Made by a program: the position numbers and the translations under genes
From: Thalassotalea sp. 273M-4
GTDB lineage: Bacteria; Pseudomonadota; Gammaproteobacteria; Enterobacterales; Alteromonadaceae
Assembly: GCF_041410465.1 (NCBI RefSeq)
Contig: NZ_CP166961.1
Span: 2,356,001 to 2,420,000 of the forward strand
DNA: 64,000 nt
Direction of reading: 5' to 3'
The notes under the pieces: generated by a model
The model's database searches: none
Seen by the model: only the letters and a program-made list of their open reading frames with translations
What the model was told of the DNA's origin: nothing
Shown here: positions 17,551-28,665 of the stretch, one piece after another
How the letters are laid out: every line of letters begins with the position of its first letter
Numbering within the stretch: position 1 is the first letter of the stretch

Positions 17551-18047
17551 TGCGCCGAATTTTATCTGTATTACTAGAAAACGAACCAGGTGCGTTATCC
17601 CGCATTACGGGCCTATTCTCACAACGCGCTTTTAACATTGAAAGCTTGTGTGTTGCGGCAACGGATGAACCAACATTATCAAGAATAACCATCACTACTT
17701 TTGGAGATGATAAAGTATTAGAACAAATTACTAAGCAAGTGAATAAACTGGTTGATGTCATAAAAGTAGCCGATTTAACAGAACGAGCACACATTGAACG
17801 AGAGATTTTACTTATTAAAGTACTGGCAATGAATGACAAAACCCGTACAGAAGTTAAACGACTGAGCGATATTTTTCGCGGCAATATTATTGATGTAGGC
17901 AAACAAATTTACACCGTGCAACTGACGGGCAATGAAGAAAAAGTGTCTTCGTTTATAAAAATAATGAATCAAGAAACCGAGATCATCGAGGTGGTTCGTT
18001 CAGGTACGGTTGGTATTGCCCGAGGTGAAAAAGCCTTAAGAATTTGA
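17550..18047 (+). CDS. ilvH: Acetolactate synthase III, small (regulatory) subunit
   Basis: A 165-aa regulatory subunit. The start at 17550 ([21 protein letters not shown]) matches E. coli IlvH exactly in register, overlaps the ilvI stop by one base and follows AAGGAGAG; an upstream GTG at 17523 would add nine non-conserved residues. The N-terminal ACT domain (residues 1-75) binds valine for feedback inhibition, and the C-terminal domain (about 80-160, with the segment VLAMNDKTRTEVKRL) contacts the catalytic subunit. Confidence 0.95.
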   Translation: MRRILSVLLENEPGALSRITGLFSQRAFNIESLCVAATDEPTLSRITITTFGDDKVLEQITKQVNKLVDVIKVADLTERAHIEREILLIKVLAMNDKTRTEVKRLSDIFRGNIIDVGKQIYTVQLTGNEEKVSSFIKIMNQETEIIEVVRSGTVGIARGEKALRI

Positions 18048-18093
18048 TCATATGGTCGCTCTTTAGGCGCCTTATTTTCGAGTATGACCTTGT

Positions 18094-18504
18094 ATGCAGA
18101 TTTTAGAAGCCGACAAAAACGTACGCAAAAACATTAAGCGTTTTTATAAACAGCAACATTACTCAGCATCCTTTATGGGTTATGACCGTTGCTTTTATAT
18201 TGCCAAGCCCAATCAAGACATTATCGCATCGGTTATTCTATCTGAGATTGAGCACGTCAACTTTTTACATGCTCTTGTGGTTGATAAAGCTTACCAAAAG
18301 CAAGGGTTTGCGAGTCAGTTAATAGATCAATGCGCCAACATAGGGACGCCGATATTCTGTTTTGCTGATAATAAGCTCGATAGATTATATCAAAGTAAAG
18401 GATTTCACCTAGGCCAAGAATCACAGTTGCCGGATGCCCTTGCCAAACGATGGCACTCTTACGTTAAAAAATCCCCTAACCTGTTAATTTACCAATACGA
18501 TTAA
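18094..18504 (+). CDS. GNAT-family N-acetyltransferase
   Basis: A 136-aa protein. The acetyl-CoA-binding motif A is visible as LHALVVDKAYQKQGFASQLI (Q/R-x-x-G-x-A), followed by a late strand and the segment LYQSKGFHLG typical of GNAT motif B. The substrate is unknown. It starts 46 bases after ilvH without an obvious promoter and may be read as the end of that operon; a terminator follows. Confidence 0.8.
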   Translation: MQILEADKNVRKNIKRFYKQQHYSASFMGYDRCFYIAKPNQDIIASVILSEIEHVNFLHALVVDKAYQKQGFASQLIDQCANIGTPIFCFADNKLDRLYQSKGFHLGQESQLPDALAKRWHSYVKKSPNLLIYQYD

Positions 18505-18522
18505 AATACTGTATAAGCTCGA

Positions 18523-18550
18523 AGGCCGAACCTCTGTTCGGCCTCTTTGT
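18523..18550 (+). terminator. Terminator after the GNAT gene
   Basis: AGGCCGAAC (18523-18531) and GTTCGGCCT (18536-18544) form a 9-bp hairpin with a 4-base loop, followed by CTTTGTT. Confidence 0.8.
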
Positions 18551-19014
18551 TATAAAAAGTGATGAATAATTTGATTTGCACTACCCCGCCAATCTAAGCG
18601 TCGGTCGGCTTTATCTTGCTCAAACTTACCGTCAATTAAAGTATCAATAAGAGCCACGACTTGGCGTTGTTCTAGACTGAGCTCAGTCAAGGTATAACCC
18701 GTCCATAACCAAATATCTTTATCTTTACATTCAGTCCGAACCCGTTGCACCAATTTCAGCACATCCGCAACGTTATCAGGATGCAAGGGATCGCCACCAG
18801 ATAACGACAAACCACGTCGCTTTATGCGAGTATCGTTTAAATCGCTGATGATCATATCAGCCATCGCATCGGTAAAAGGCTTGCCCGAGTCAATTTTTTG
18901 AGTTGACTGGTTATAACAACCTCTGCACTGGTGCACACACCCCGACACAAACAAGGTACAACGAGTGCCAGGGCCGTTAACCACATCAACAGGATAATAC
19001 TGATGATAATTCAT
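18550..19014 (-). CDS. nrdG: Anaerobic ribonucleoside-triphosphate reductase activating protein
   Basis: A 154-aa radical-SAM protein that installs the glycyl radical on NrdD. The [4Fe-4S] ligands are C26, C30 and C33 in SGCVHQCRGCYN, and the SAM-binding region follows at LSLSGGDPLHP. Its length equals that of E. coli NrdG (154 aa). It lies 30 bases downstream of nrdD on the same strand, the usual operon order. Active only under anoxia or microoxia. Confidence 0.95.
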   Translation of the reverse strand: MNYHQYYPVDVVNGPGTRCTLFVSGCVHQCRGCYNQSTQKIDSGKPFTDAMADMIISDLNDTRIKRRGLSLSGGDPLHPDNVADVLKLVQRVRTECKDKDIWLWTGYTLTELSLEQRQVVALIDTLIDGKFEQDKADRRLDWRGSANQIIHHFL

Positions 19015-19044
19015 GTTTAAACTTTTAAGCTATTGAAAGTAATA

Positions 19045-21165
19045 TTAAAGATGCTTAACTCGACGTTTTACTTCTTCTTGTTTACCAAAATTAAAGGGCC
19101 TTGCATCTGGGCTCCCTAAGTAGCCACAAACACGCCGAGTTACAGATACCTTTGTAGAGTCATGGTTGCCACATACAGGGCAAGTAAAGCCCTTACTGGT
19201 ACAATCAAACTCACCATTAAAGCCACACTCATAACACTCATCAATTGGCGTATTGGTACCATAATAAGGCACCCTACTGTAACTGTAATCCCAAACATTT
19301 TCTAACGCCTCAATGTTTTTTTGCATATTAGGGAACTCGCCATAGCAAATAAAACCACCAGATGAAAATTCTGGATATGGCATTTCAAAATCGATTTTAT
19401 CAAAAGGGGTTACCTTCTTTTGGACATCTAAATGGAAGCTGTTGGTGTAATAACCTTTATCAGTGACGCCTTCTATTACTCCAAATTCCTTGGTATCGAT
19501 AGCACAAAAACGGTTACATAAATTTTCACTTGGAGTACCGTATAAACTAAAGCCATAACCGGTTTCTTCAGCCCAATCATTTACCTTCTTCTTCAGGTAC
19601 TTGATTAGTTTAATCGCTTGTTGCTGCAAAGCTTTATCATCGTATAAATGACAGTTATTCGCGACTAAGGCCATCATCGCTTCATGAACACCAATATAAC
19701 CTAAAGAAATCGATGCTCGATTATTTTTAAAAATATCCGCAATGGGCTCATCCGCTTTTAAACGAACCCCACAAGCCCCTTCCATGTAAAGAATAGGTGC
19801 TACACGTGCCTTAACATTTTCTAATCGTTTAATACGCGTTTCTAAAGCACGGCGCGCTAAGATAAGTTTATCGTCTAATAAGCGGTAAAAATCATCAAAA
19901 TTACCTTTAGCTGTTAATGCGATACGAGGTAAATTCAAACTGACCACACCAAGGTTATTTCGCCCTTCGTGGATCACTTGTCCATTTTCATAGTAAGCAC
20001 TTAAAAAACTGCGACACCCCATTGGGGTTTTAAAGGACCCTGTGACATCAACCACTTTATCGTAGTTTAAAATATCTGGGTACATTCGTTTTGAAGAACA
20101 CTCAAGCGCGAGTTGCTTAATATCGTAATTAGGATCTTCCACTTTATGGTTAACACCATCTTTAATCGCAAAAACAAGTTTCGGAAATATGGCCGTTTTA
20201 CTGTTTTTACCTAAACCGGCAATTCGATTGCGTAAAATAGATTGCTGGATCAATCTTGATGCCCAACTCGTACCCAAACCAAAACCAAAGGTAACGAACG
20301 GTGTTTGCCCATTGGCAGTATGTAAGGTGTTTACTTCGTACTCTAGTGATTGAAATGCATCAAAGCATTCTTTTTCAGTCTGCGCTTTAGCAAACTGTTC
20401 TGGATTTGGAATGCGCCATTCGTTCGCAACGTTGAGTTGCTTTTGGTAACTGGCGTGAATATAAGGTTCAAGTATTTCATCAATACGATTAATCGTGGTC
20501 CCACCGTAAATGTGACTGGCTACTTGTGCGATGATCTGAGCGGTTACTGCCGTGGCTGTAGAAATTGATTTTGGTGTTTCTATCTCAGCATTGCCCATCT
20601 TAAAGCCTTTCGTTAACATTCCTTCTAAATCGATAAGCATACAGTTGAACATAGGAAAGAAAGGCGCGTAGTCCAAATCATGATAATGAATATCGCCATT
20701 TTCATGTGCTTGTACAATATCGCGTGGCAAGATGTGAGTTTTAGCATAGTGCTTGGCGATGATACCCGCTAATAAATCCCTTTGGGTTGGGATCACTTTA
20801 CCGTCTTTATTGGCATTTTCATTTATCAGATCTAAGTTACTCTCTTCCAGTAAACCATCAATCTCTTTGGTTAAAGCGCTATGTTTTTCTCGAGCGATAT
20901 CACGATCATGTCGATATTCAATATACGATCGAGCCAGACCTTTATACTCACCTTGCATTAACTCGTTTTCTACCAGAGTTTGTATTTCATTAATGTGTAC
21001 TTCTTCTGCTCCGGCGAGTTTAGCTTCCACCGCTAACGCTACATTTAAAGCGTAGATTGCAATTTCTTTGGTAATTTTATCGGCAGCACTTTCAACAGCA
21101 GCTTGTATGCGATCACGAGAAAAGGTCGCTCTAGACCCATCACGTTTAATAACGATTGGTTTCAC
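19045..21165 (-). CDS. nrdD: Anaerobic (class III) ribonucleoside-triphosphate reductase
   Basis: A 706-aa enzyme that makes dNTPs anaerobically with formate as reductant. It begins with an ATP-cone (MKPIVIKRDGSRATFSRDRI) for allosteric control. The C-terminal zinc site uses CYECG and CPVCG, and the glycyl-radical site is RRVCGYLG with the radical on Gly681, the same number as in E. coli. The upstream region has a perfect FNR box and two NrdR-like boxes, consistent with oxygen control and dNTP-linked repression. Confidence 0.96.
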   Translation of the reverse strand: MKPIVIKRDGSRATFSRDRIQAAVESAADKITKEIAIYALNVALAVEAKLAGAEEVHINEIQTLVENELMQGEYKGLARSYIEYRHDRDIAREKHSALTKEIDGLLEESNLDLINENANKDGKVIPTQRDLLAGIIAKHYAKTHILPRDIVQAHENGDIHYHDLDYAPFFPMFNCMLIDLEGMLTKGFKMGNAEIETPKSISTATAVTAQIIAQVASHIYGGTTINRIDEILEPYIHASYQKQLNVANEWRIPNPEQFAKAQTEKECFDAFQSLEYEVNTLHTANGQTPFVTFGFGLGTSWASRLIQQSILRNRIAGLGKNSKTAIFPKLVFAIKDGVNHKVEDPNYDIKQLALECSSKRMYPDILNYDKVVDVTGSFKTPMGCRSFLSAYYENGQVIHEGRNNLGVVSLNLPRIALTAKGNFDDFYRLLDDKLILARRALETRIKRLENVKARVAPILYMEGACGVRLKADEPIADIFKNNRASISLGYIGVHEAMMALVANNCHLYDDKALQQQAIKLIKYLKKKVNDWAEETGYGFSLYGTPSENLCNRFCAIDTKEFGVIEGVTDKGYYTNSFHLDVQKKVTPFDKIDFEMPYPEFSSGGFICYGEFPNMQKNIEALENVWDYSYSRVPYYGTNTPIDECYECGFNGEFDCTSKGFTCPVCGNHDSTKVSVTRRVCGYLGSPDARPFNFGKQEEVKRRVKHL

Positions 21166-21205
21166 TTTATGTCCTTTATTTTAATTATTTTAGCCTAACA
21201 ACCAA

Positions 21206-21253
21206 ATACTATATGTGGCGAACAAACACACACCTAACCACAACATATTGTGG
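21206..21253 (-). promoter_or_regulatory. Paired NrdR boxes upstream of nrdDG
   Basis: The 16-mers at 21206-21221 (ATACTATATGTGGCGA) and 21238-21253 (CCACAACATATTGTGG) match the NrdR consensus acaCwAtATaTwGtgt, the second strongly and the first moderately. Their start-to-start distance is 32 bases, about three helical turns, as is usual for NrdR box pairs. They lie 41-88 bases upstream of the nrdD start. Confidence 0.6.
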
Positions 21254-21283
21254 TAATTAAACGGTAGGTAGCAAAATCAGGCA

Positions 21284-21297
21284 TTGATCTAAATCAA
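21284..21297 (-). promoter_or_regulatory. FNR box upstream of nrdDG
   Basis: TTGAT-CTAA-ATCAA is a perfect FNR half-site pair with a 4-base spacer. It is centred about 125 bases upstream of nrdD and would allow activation under anoxia. Confidence 0.75.
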
Positions 21298-21775
21298 ATT
21301 TACAAGGAACTAAAACATCAGCGAGGTTTTATAAAATATTCATTTTATATATTCCTGCTAAATATTTTCATTGTTAAAAGTAGATAATTGAGAGATATCA
21401 ATATATACAAAGCGATAGAGCTGTGAAGGTAAAATATTACGATAACTATTTAATAAATTTTTAGACTTAAAAACTTAGTTTTTATAAAAAAATAGTTTAT
21501 TAATTTTAGATTACGGCTAACTAAAATTTAATCTATAGTCAACATTCAGATATACACTGTCATACCAGCATGTTGTTAAAAAGATGCGCTAGTTTTAATC
21601 CTGCTAAGCTGTCGGACGGTTATTTATTTGTCTAGTGGGACACACTTCAGTGGGACGGTATGCTTTCTGGGACGGTATGCAAGCCTCATCAATGAGCACC
21701 GTCATTGCGGTATGTCGTAGGCCGCAACCTCGTTGAGTTTCGAAGTGGTTTGAAATTATCAAAAACCCAGAAAGC
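21298..21775. other. Gene-free stretch between nrdD regulatory sites and the rRNA operon end
   Basis: AT-rich at first (21298-21560). A short direct repeat GGGACGGTATGC follows at 21653 and 21669. No coding frame, RNA gene or known element was recognised. Confidence 0.5.
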
Positions 21776-21803
21776 AAAAAAGCTGCCCAGTGGACAGCCT
21801 TTC
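21776..21803 (-). terminator. Third terminator at the distal end of the rRNA operon
   Basis: On the minus strand GGCTGTCC and GGGCAGC pair across a very short loop, followed by TTTTTT. It lies just downstream of the truncated third 5S, matching the terminator-after-5S pattern of the two intact copies. Confidence 0.65.
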
Positions 21804-21814
21804 TTTAAATAGGA

Positions 21815-21826
21815 GCCTAGCGATGA
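21815..21826 (-). pseudogene. 3'-terminal remnant of a third 5S rRNA gene
   Basis: The 20 bases 21807-21826 (AAATAGGAGCCTAGCGATGA) are identical to the 3' end and flank of the upstream 5S gene. The identity stops where repeat B begins. After the repeat, TGACCTAC (21880-21887) again matches 5S, with TGA duplicated on both sides. The rest of the 5S sequence is absent or unrecognisable. Confidence 0.75.
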
Positions 21827-21883
21827 AGTGCATGGATGCACAAATGCAGATAAATTCATGGATGAATGCTTTTTATCTGTGAC
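21824..21883 (+). repeat. TGGA two-hairpin repeat (family B) inside the 5S remnant
   Basis: Hairpin 1 is GTGCA-TGGA-TGCAC (21828-21841). Hairpin 2 has perfect outer arms CAGATAAA (21847-21854) and TTTATCTG (21872-21879) around TTCATGGATGAA. The ends TGA and TGTGAC are as in the tandem copies at 5241. Confidence 0.85.
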
Positions 21884-21916
21884 CTACGTAGTAGGAACAG
21901 TAAGCCCAAAAACGAG

Positions 21917-21944
21917 AAAAGCCCGCTTAAATAAGCGGGCTTTT
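21917..21944 (-). terminator. Terminator after the distal 5S rRNA gene
   Basis: A perfect 12-bp palindromic hairpin, AAAAGCCCGCTT and AAGCGGGCTTTT, 9 bases downstream of the 5S 3' end on the minus strand. Confidence 0.9.
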
Positions 21945-21953
21945 GGATTAGGA

Positions 21954-22070
21954 GCCTAGCGATGACCTACTCTCACATGGGAACTCCCACACTACCATCG
22001 GCGCTGTTGCGTTTCACTTCTGAGTTCGGCATGGGATCAGGTGGTTCCACAACGCTATTGTCGCTAGACA
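21954..22070 (-). rRNA. rrf: 5S ribosomal RNA, distal copy
   Basis: 117 bases from TGTCTAGCGACAATAGCG to TCGCTAGGC, apparently identical over the whole gene to the copy at 22181-22297. The universally conserved CCGAACTCAGAAGTGAAACG segment is present. It lies downstream of the terminator of the proximal copy, so its expression needs readthrough or its own promoter. Confidence 0.97.
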
Positions 22071-22143
22071 AAAACTTGTTATAACTTTAGATTTAATTGA
22101 TTAAAAACACTATGAATTATCAATCAATTATACCCTAAGGGTT

Positions 22144-22171
22144 GAAAACCCGCTTAAATAAGCGGGTTTTC
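22144..22171 (-). terminator. Terminator between the two 5S rRNA genes
   Basis: The arms GAAAACCCGCTT and AAGCGGGTTTTC are perfectly complementary and close to those of the terminator at 21917, with a G-C pair replaced in step. It lies 9 bases after the proximal 5S. Confidence 0.9.
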
Positions 22172-22180
22172 GAAATAGGA

Positions 22181-22297
22181 GCCTAGCGATGACCTACTCT
22201 CACATGGGAACTCCCACACTACCATCGGCGCTGTTGCGTTTCACTTCTGAGTTCGGCATGGGATCAGGTGGTTCCACAACGCTATTGTCGCTAGACA
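22181..22297 (-). rRNA. rrf: 5S ribosomal RNA, proximal copy
   Basis: 117 bases with the canonical 5S core, about 160 bases downstream of 23S on the minus strand. With its terminator it forms a unit repeated with a 227-base period (22181 to 21954). Confidence 0.98.
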
Positions 22298-22357
22298 AAA
22301 ACTTGTTAAACAATTTGAAATCTAATATTAAACGCTACTCAATTCTTACTTAATGCG

Positions 22358-22415
22358 TGAAGTACATGGATGTACAAATGTCGATATGCTTCATGGATGA
22401 ACGCATTATATCGAC
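22358..22415 (+). repeat. TGGA two-hairpin repeat (family B) in the 23S-5S spacer
   Basis: Hairpin 1 is GTACA-TGGA-TGTAC (22362-22375). Hairpin 2 has perfect arms GTCGATAT (22380-22387) and ATATCGAC (22408-22415) around TTCATGGATGAA. The stem sequences differ from the 21824 copy but pair perfectly, so the structure has been kept while the sequence changed. Confidence 0.85.
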
Positions 22416-22456
22416 GATTTTTCATGTCAAACCTACAAAACCTCTTGGGTGTTGTA

Positions 22457-25345
<2,889 letters not shown>

Positions 25346-25885
25346 ATACAACCCCAAACGGTCTTGCTCGTTACTAGTCGTTTCTACGGCATTATCTTCT
25401 GTTTTCTCTCGATTACATAACACGTTATGCGCATTTCGAGAAAACATTGACGGCTTTGTAGAAGCGCCTAATTCCGTCGCAATACAGCCAATTAACTGAC
25501 CGTATTTGCTTGGACTGTTCGGTGACTAAACCGAACTAATTGTATCGCCTGACATTTTCACGCATTCAATAAGAATGTCTTGAGTATAAAAAATCAATAA
25601 TCAAAGATTATTAATTAGTTTGAAAACACTAGGAATGTGTTTTCGTTTTGGTGCTTATATCATTTGATAACATCGTGCGACACGTTGTTATCGATACAAA
25701 CACCGGGTTTAATATCAGCTTTCCAAATTGTTAAAGATGTCATATCTGCGCACATTCGGCAGTTATGTGAGTGAAAACTCAAAGATAAGCATCGGTGCTT
25801 ATCTTTAAGTTTTCATCAATTGTTATCATGCTATTTGTGTGAACACTCGCAGTACTTTCGTACTCATTAAGTTGTCTACTTAAGG
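25346..25885 (-). other. 16S-23S spacer without tRNA genes, with a boxA-like site
   Basis: I found no Ile, Ala or Glu tRNA in the 540 bases. On the minus strand TCTTTAACAATTTGG (around 25723-25738) is a boxA-type antitermination sequence ahead of 23S. Several AT-rich inverted repeats could be RNase III processing stems. Confidence 0.75.
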
Positions 25886-27425
<1,540 letters not shown>

Positions 27426-27630
27426 AAAAGTTGTTTTTTGATTCCGAAGAATCGACTCAATGAATTTGCTGGTTGTTTTCACTTGAAAAGTAAAAACAAA
27501 CTTTACATAAAACATATGTATATATTTTGTGTGTCATCATCATTAAGTTAATGTGCTACCGGTATAAATACTTAGTAGCTTTGTAAATCAATCTTAATGT
27601 GAGTGCCCACACAAATTGCATGATAACTAA

Positions 27631-27642
27631 TTGTTAAAGAGC
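27631..27642 (-). promoter_or_regulatory. boxA antitermination site in the 16S leader
   Basis: The minus strand reads GCTCTTTAACAA, nearly the E. coli rrn boxA (TGCTCTTTAACAA), where Nus factors load. It lies about 205 bases before mature 16S. Confidence 0.8.
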
Positions 27643-27692
27643 TTATATGGATATAAGCTTGCTGATTCGTTCATGGATGAACAGGCAATCAG
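27641..27692 (+). repeat. TGGA two-hairpin repeat (family B) in the 16S leader
   Basis: Hairpin 1 is GCTTATA-TGGA-TATAAGC (27641-27658), a perfect 7-bp stem. Hairpin 2 has arms CTGATT (27662-27667) and AATCAG (27687-27692) around TTCATGGATGAA. It has the same orientation as the two copies at the other end of the operon, with unrelated stem sequences. Confidence 0.75.
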
Positions 27693-27764
27693 TAACTCCA
27701 TATAAAACAAGCAATCTCATTCGCTGCTTGCGACGCTTCAGACCTTGCCCGAAGCGAGATGCGC

Positions 27765-27792
27765 ATTCTACGCATCTGAAGTTCAAAGTCAA
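27765..27792 (-). promoter_or_regulatory. rRNA operon promoter P2
   Basis: On the minus strand TTGACT, a 16-base spacer and TAGAAT, followed by the GC-rich discriminator GCGCATC. Confidence 0.75.
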
Positions 27793-27901
27793 CCGTTTTT
27801 AAAATCTTTTTTGAAAAAGTTTTTAAACTAGGATTTGCTTAAAACTCCCTTCACACTTGGCTTGTCAACCTTGTTGCCTAACCCCGTGGAAGTGGATGCG
27901 C

Positions 27902-27929
27902 ATTCTAGAGATTTTTAGGATGCCGTCAA
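27902..27929 (-). promoter_or_regulatory. rRNA operon promoter P1
   Basis: On the minus strand TTGACG, a 16-base spacer and TAGAAT, again followed by GCGCATCC. It lies 137 bases upstream of P2 and shares its -10 and discriminator. The region further upstream is very AT-rich, suiting an UP element. Confidence 0.75.
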
Positions 27930-28232
27930 CTGTTTTTTGCTATTTAATTAAACTTTCGGGCTGTTCGTTTAAAAAACAAGCAAAACACCTCTAAAACCTG
28001 TATCTCAAGCAAAATATATTGTCCTGCTAAGTTAATATTCAAACATTATAATCATGGTGATTTACGCTAAACCGTTAAAAAAATGAAAATTTTTTTTTAC
28101 CTTCGTGATATTTTAATTTTTTTGATCTAATATCAAATGTATATACTTAAAATACATCTAAGGTTTGAATGCTCACATGCAGCTAATGCAGTTGTTTAGC
28201 TTCAAAATAATAATCAAAATAGAAGTGAAGTT

Positions 28233-28649
28233 ATGAATAGAATATTTTACCCATTATTATTATGTGCAATGATTTCCATCCATGCCTTTGCTGCAGAAAA
28301 AGATGTGACTGTTTATCGCTGGGTTGATGAAAAAGGGGTTGTGCATTTTGATCAACATCAGCCACCAACAAATGAATACCAAGAGTTGAAAATAAAAACC
28401 AAGTATTCACCAATTCAAAAACCGATTACTGAAACCAATATAATACATGAAGCAAAAGGCGAAAATCTGGCCTTATCGTCAGACGCTGCAGCCAAATGTA
28501 ATATTGCCAAGTCAAACCTGCGCACTTTAACGGACTTTGCTAAAGTTCAGATCACCGATAGTAACGGCAACTCCCGGATATTAACCGATGTCGAAAGGTT
28601 GCAACGATTACGTAAAAATGAAAGGGAAATTGAACTTTTTTGTCAATAA
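28233..28649 (+). CDS. DUF4124-domain secreted protein
   Basis: A 138-aa protein with a signal peptide (residues 1-20, ending HAFA-A). The DUF4124 signature follows at once: VYRWVDEKGVVHFDQHQPP (residues about 27-45). The C-terminal half is charged, with two cysteines (CNIAK and a penultimate Cys) that may form a disulfide. The function is unknown in the family. It is convergent with clpB, the two stops being 16 bases apart. Confidence 0.8.
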   Translation: MNRIFYPLLLCAMISIHAFAAEKDVTVYRWVDEKGVVHFDQHQPPTNEYQELKIKTKYSPIQKPITETNIIHEAKGENLALSSDAAAKCNIAKSNLRTLTDFAKVQITDSNGNSRILTDVERLQRLRKNEREIELFCQ

Positions 28650-28665
28650 CCCTTTCTCCAAACGA

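Noticed and set aside
25346..25885. tRNA-Ile or tRNA-Ala in the rRNA spacer
   Set aside because: No acceptor-stem or T-loop signature of these tRNAs could be found on the minus strand.
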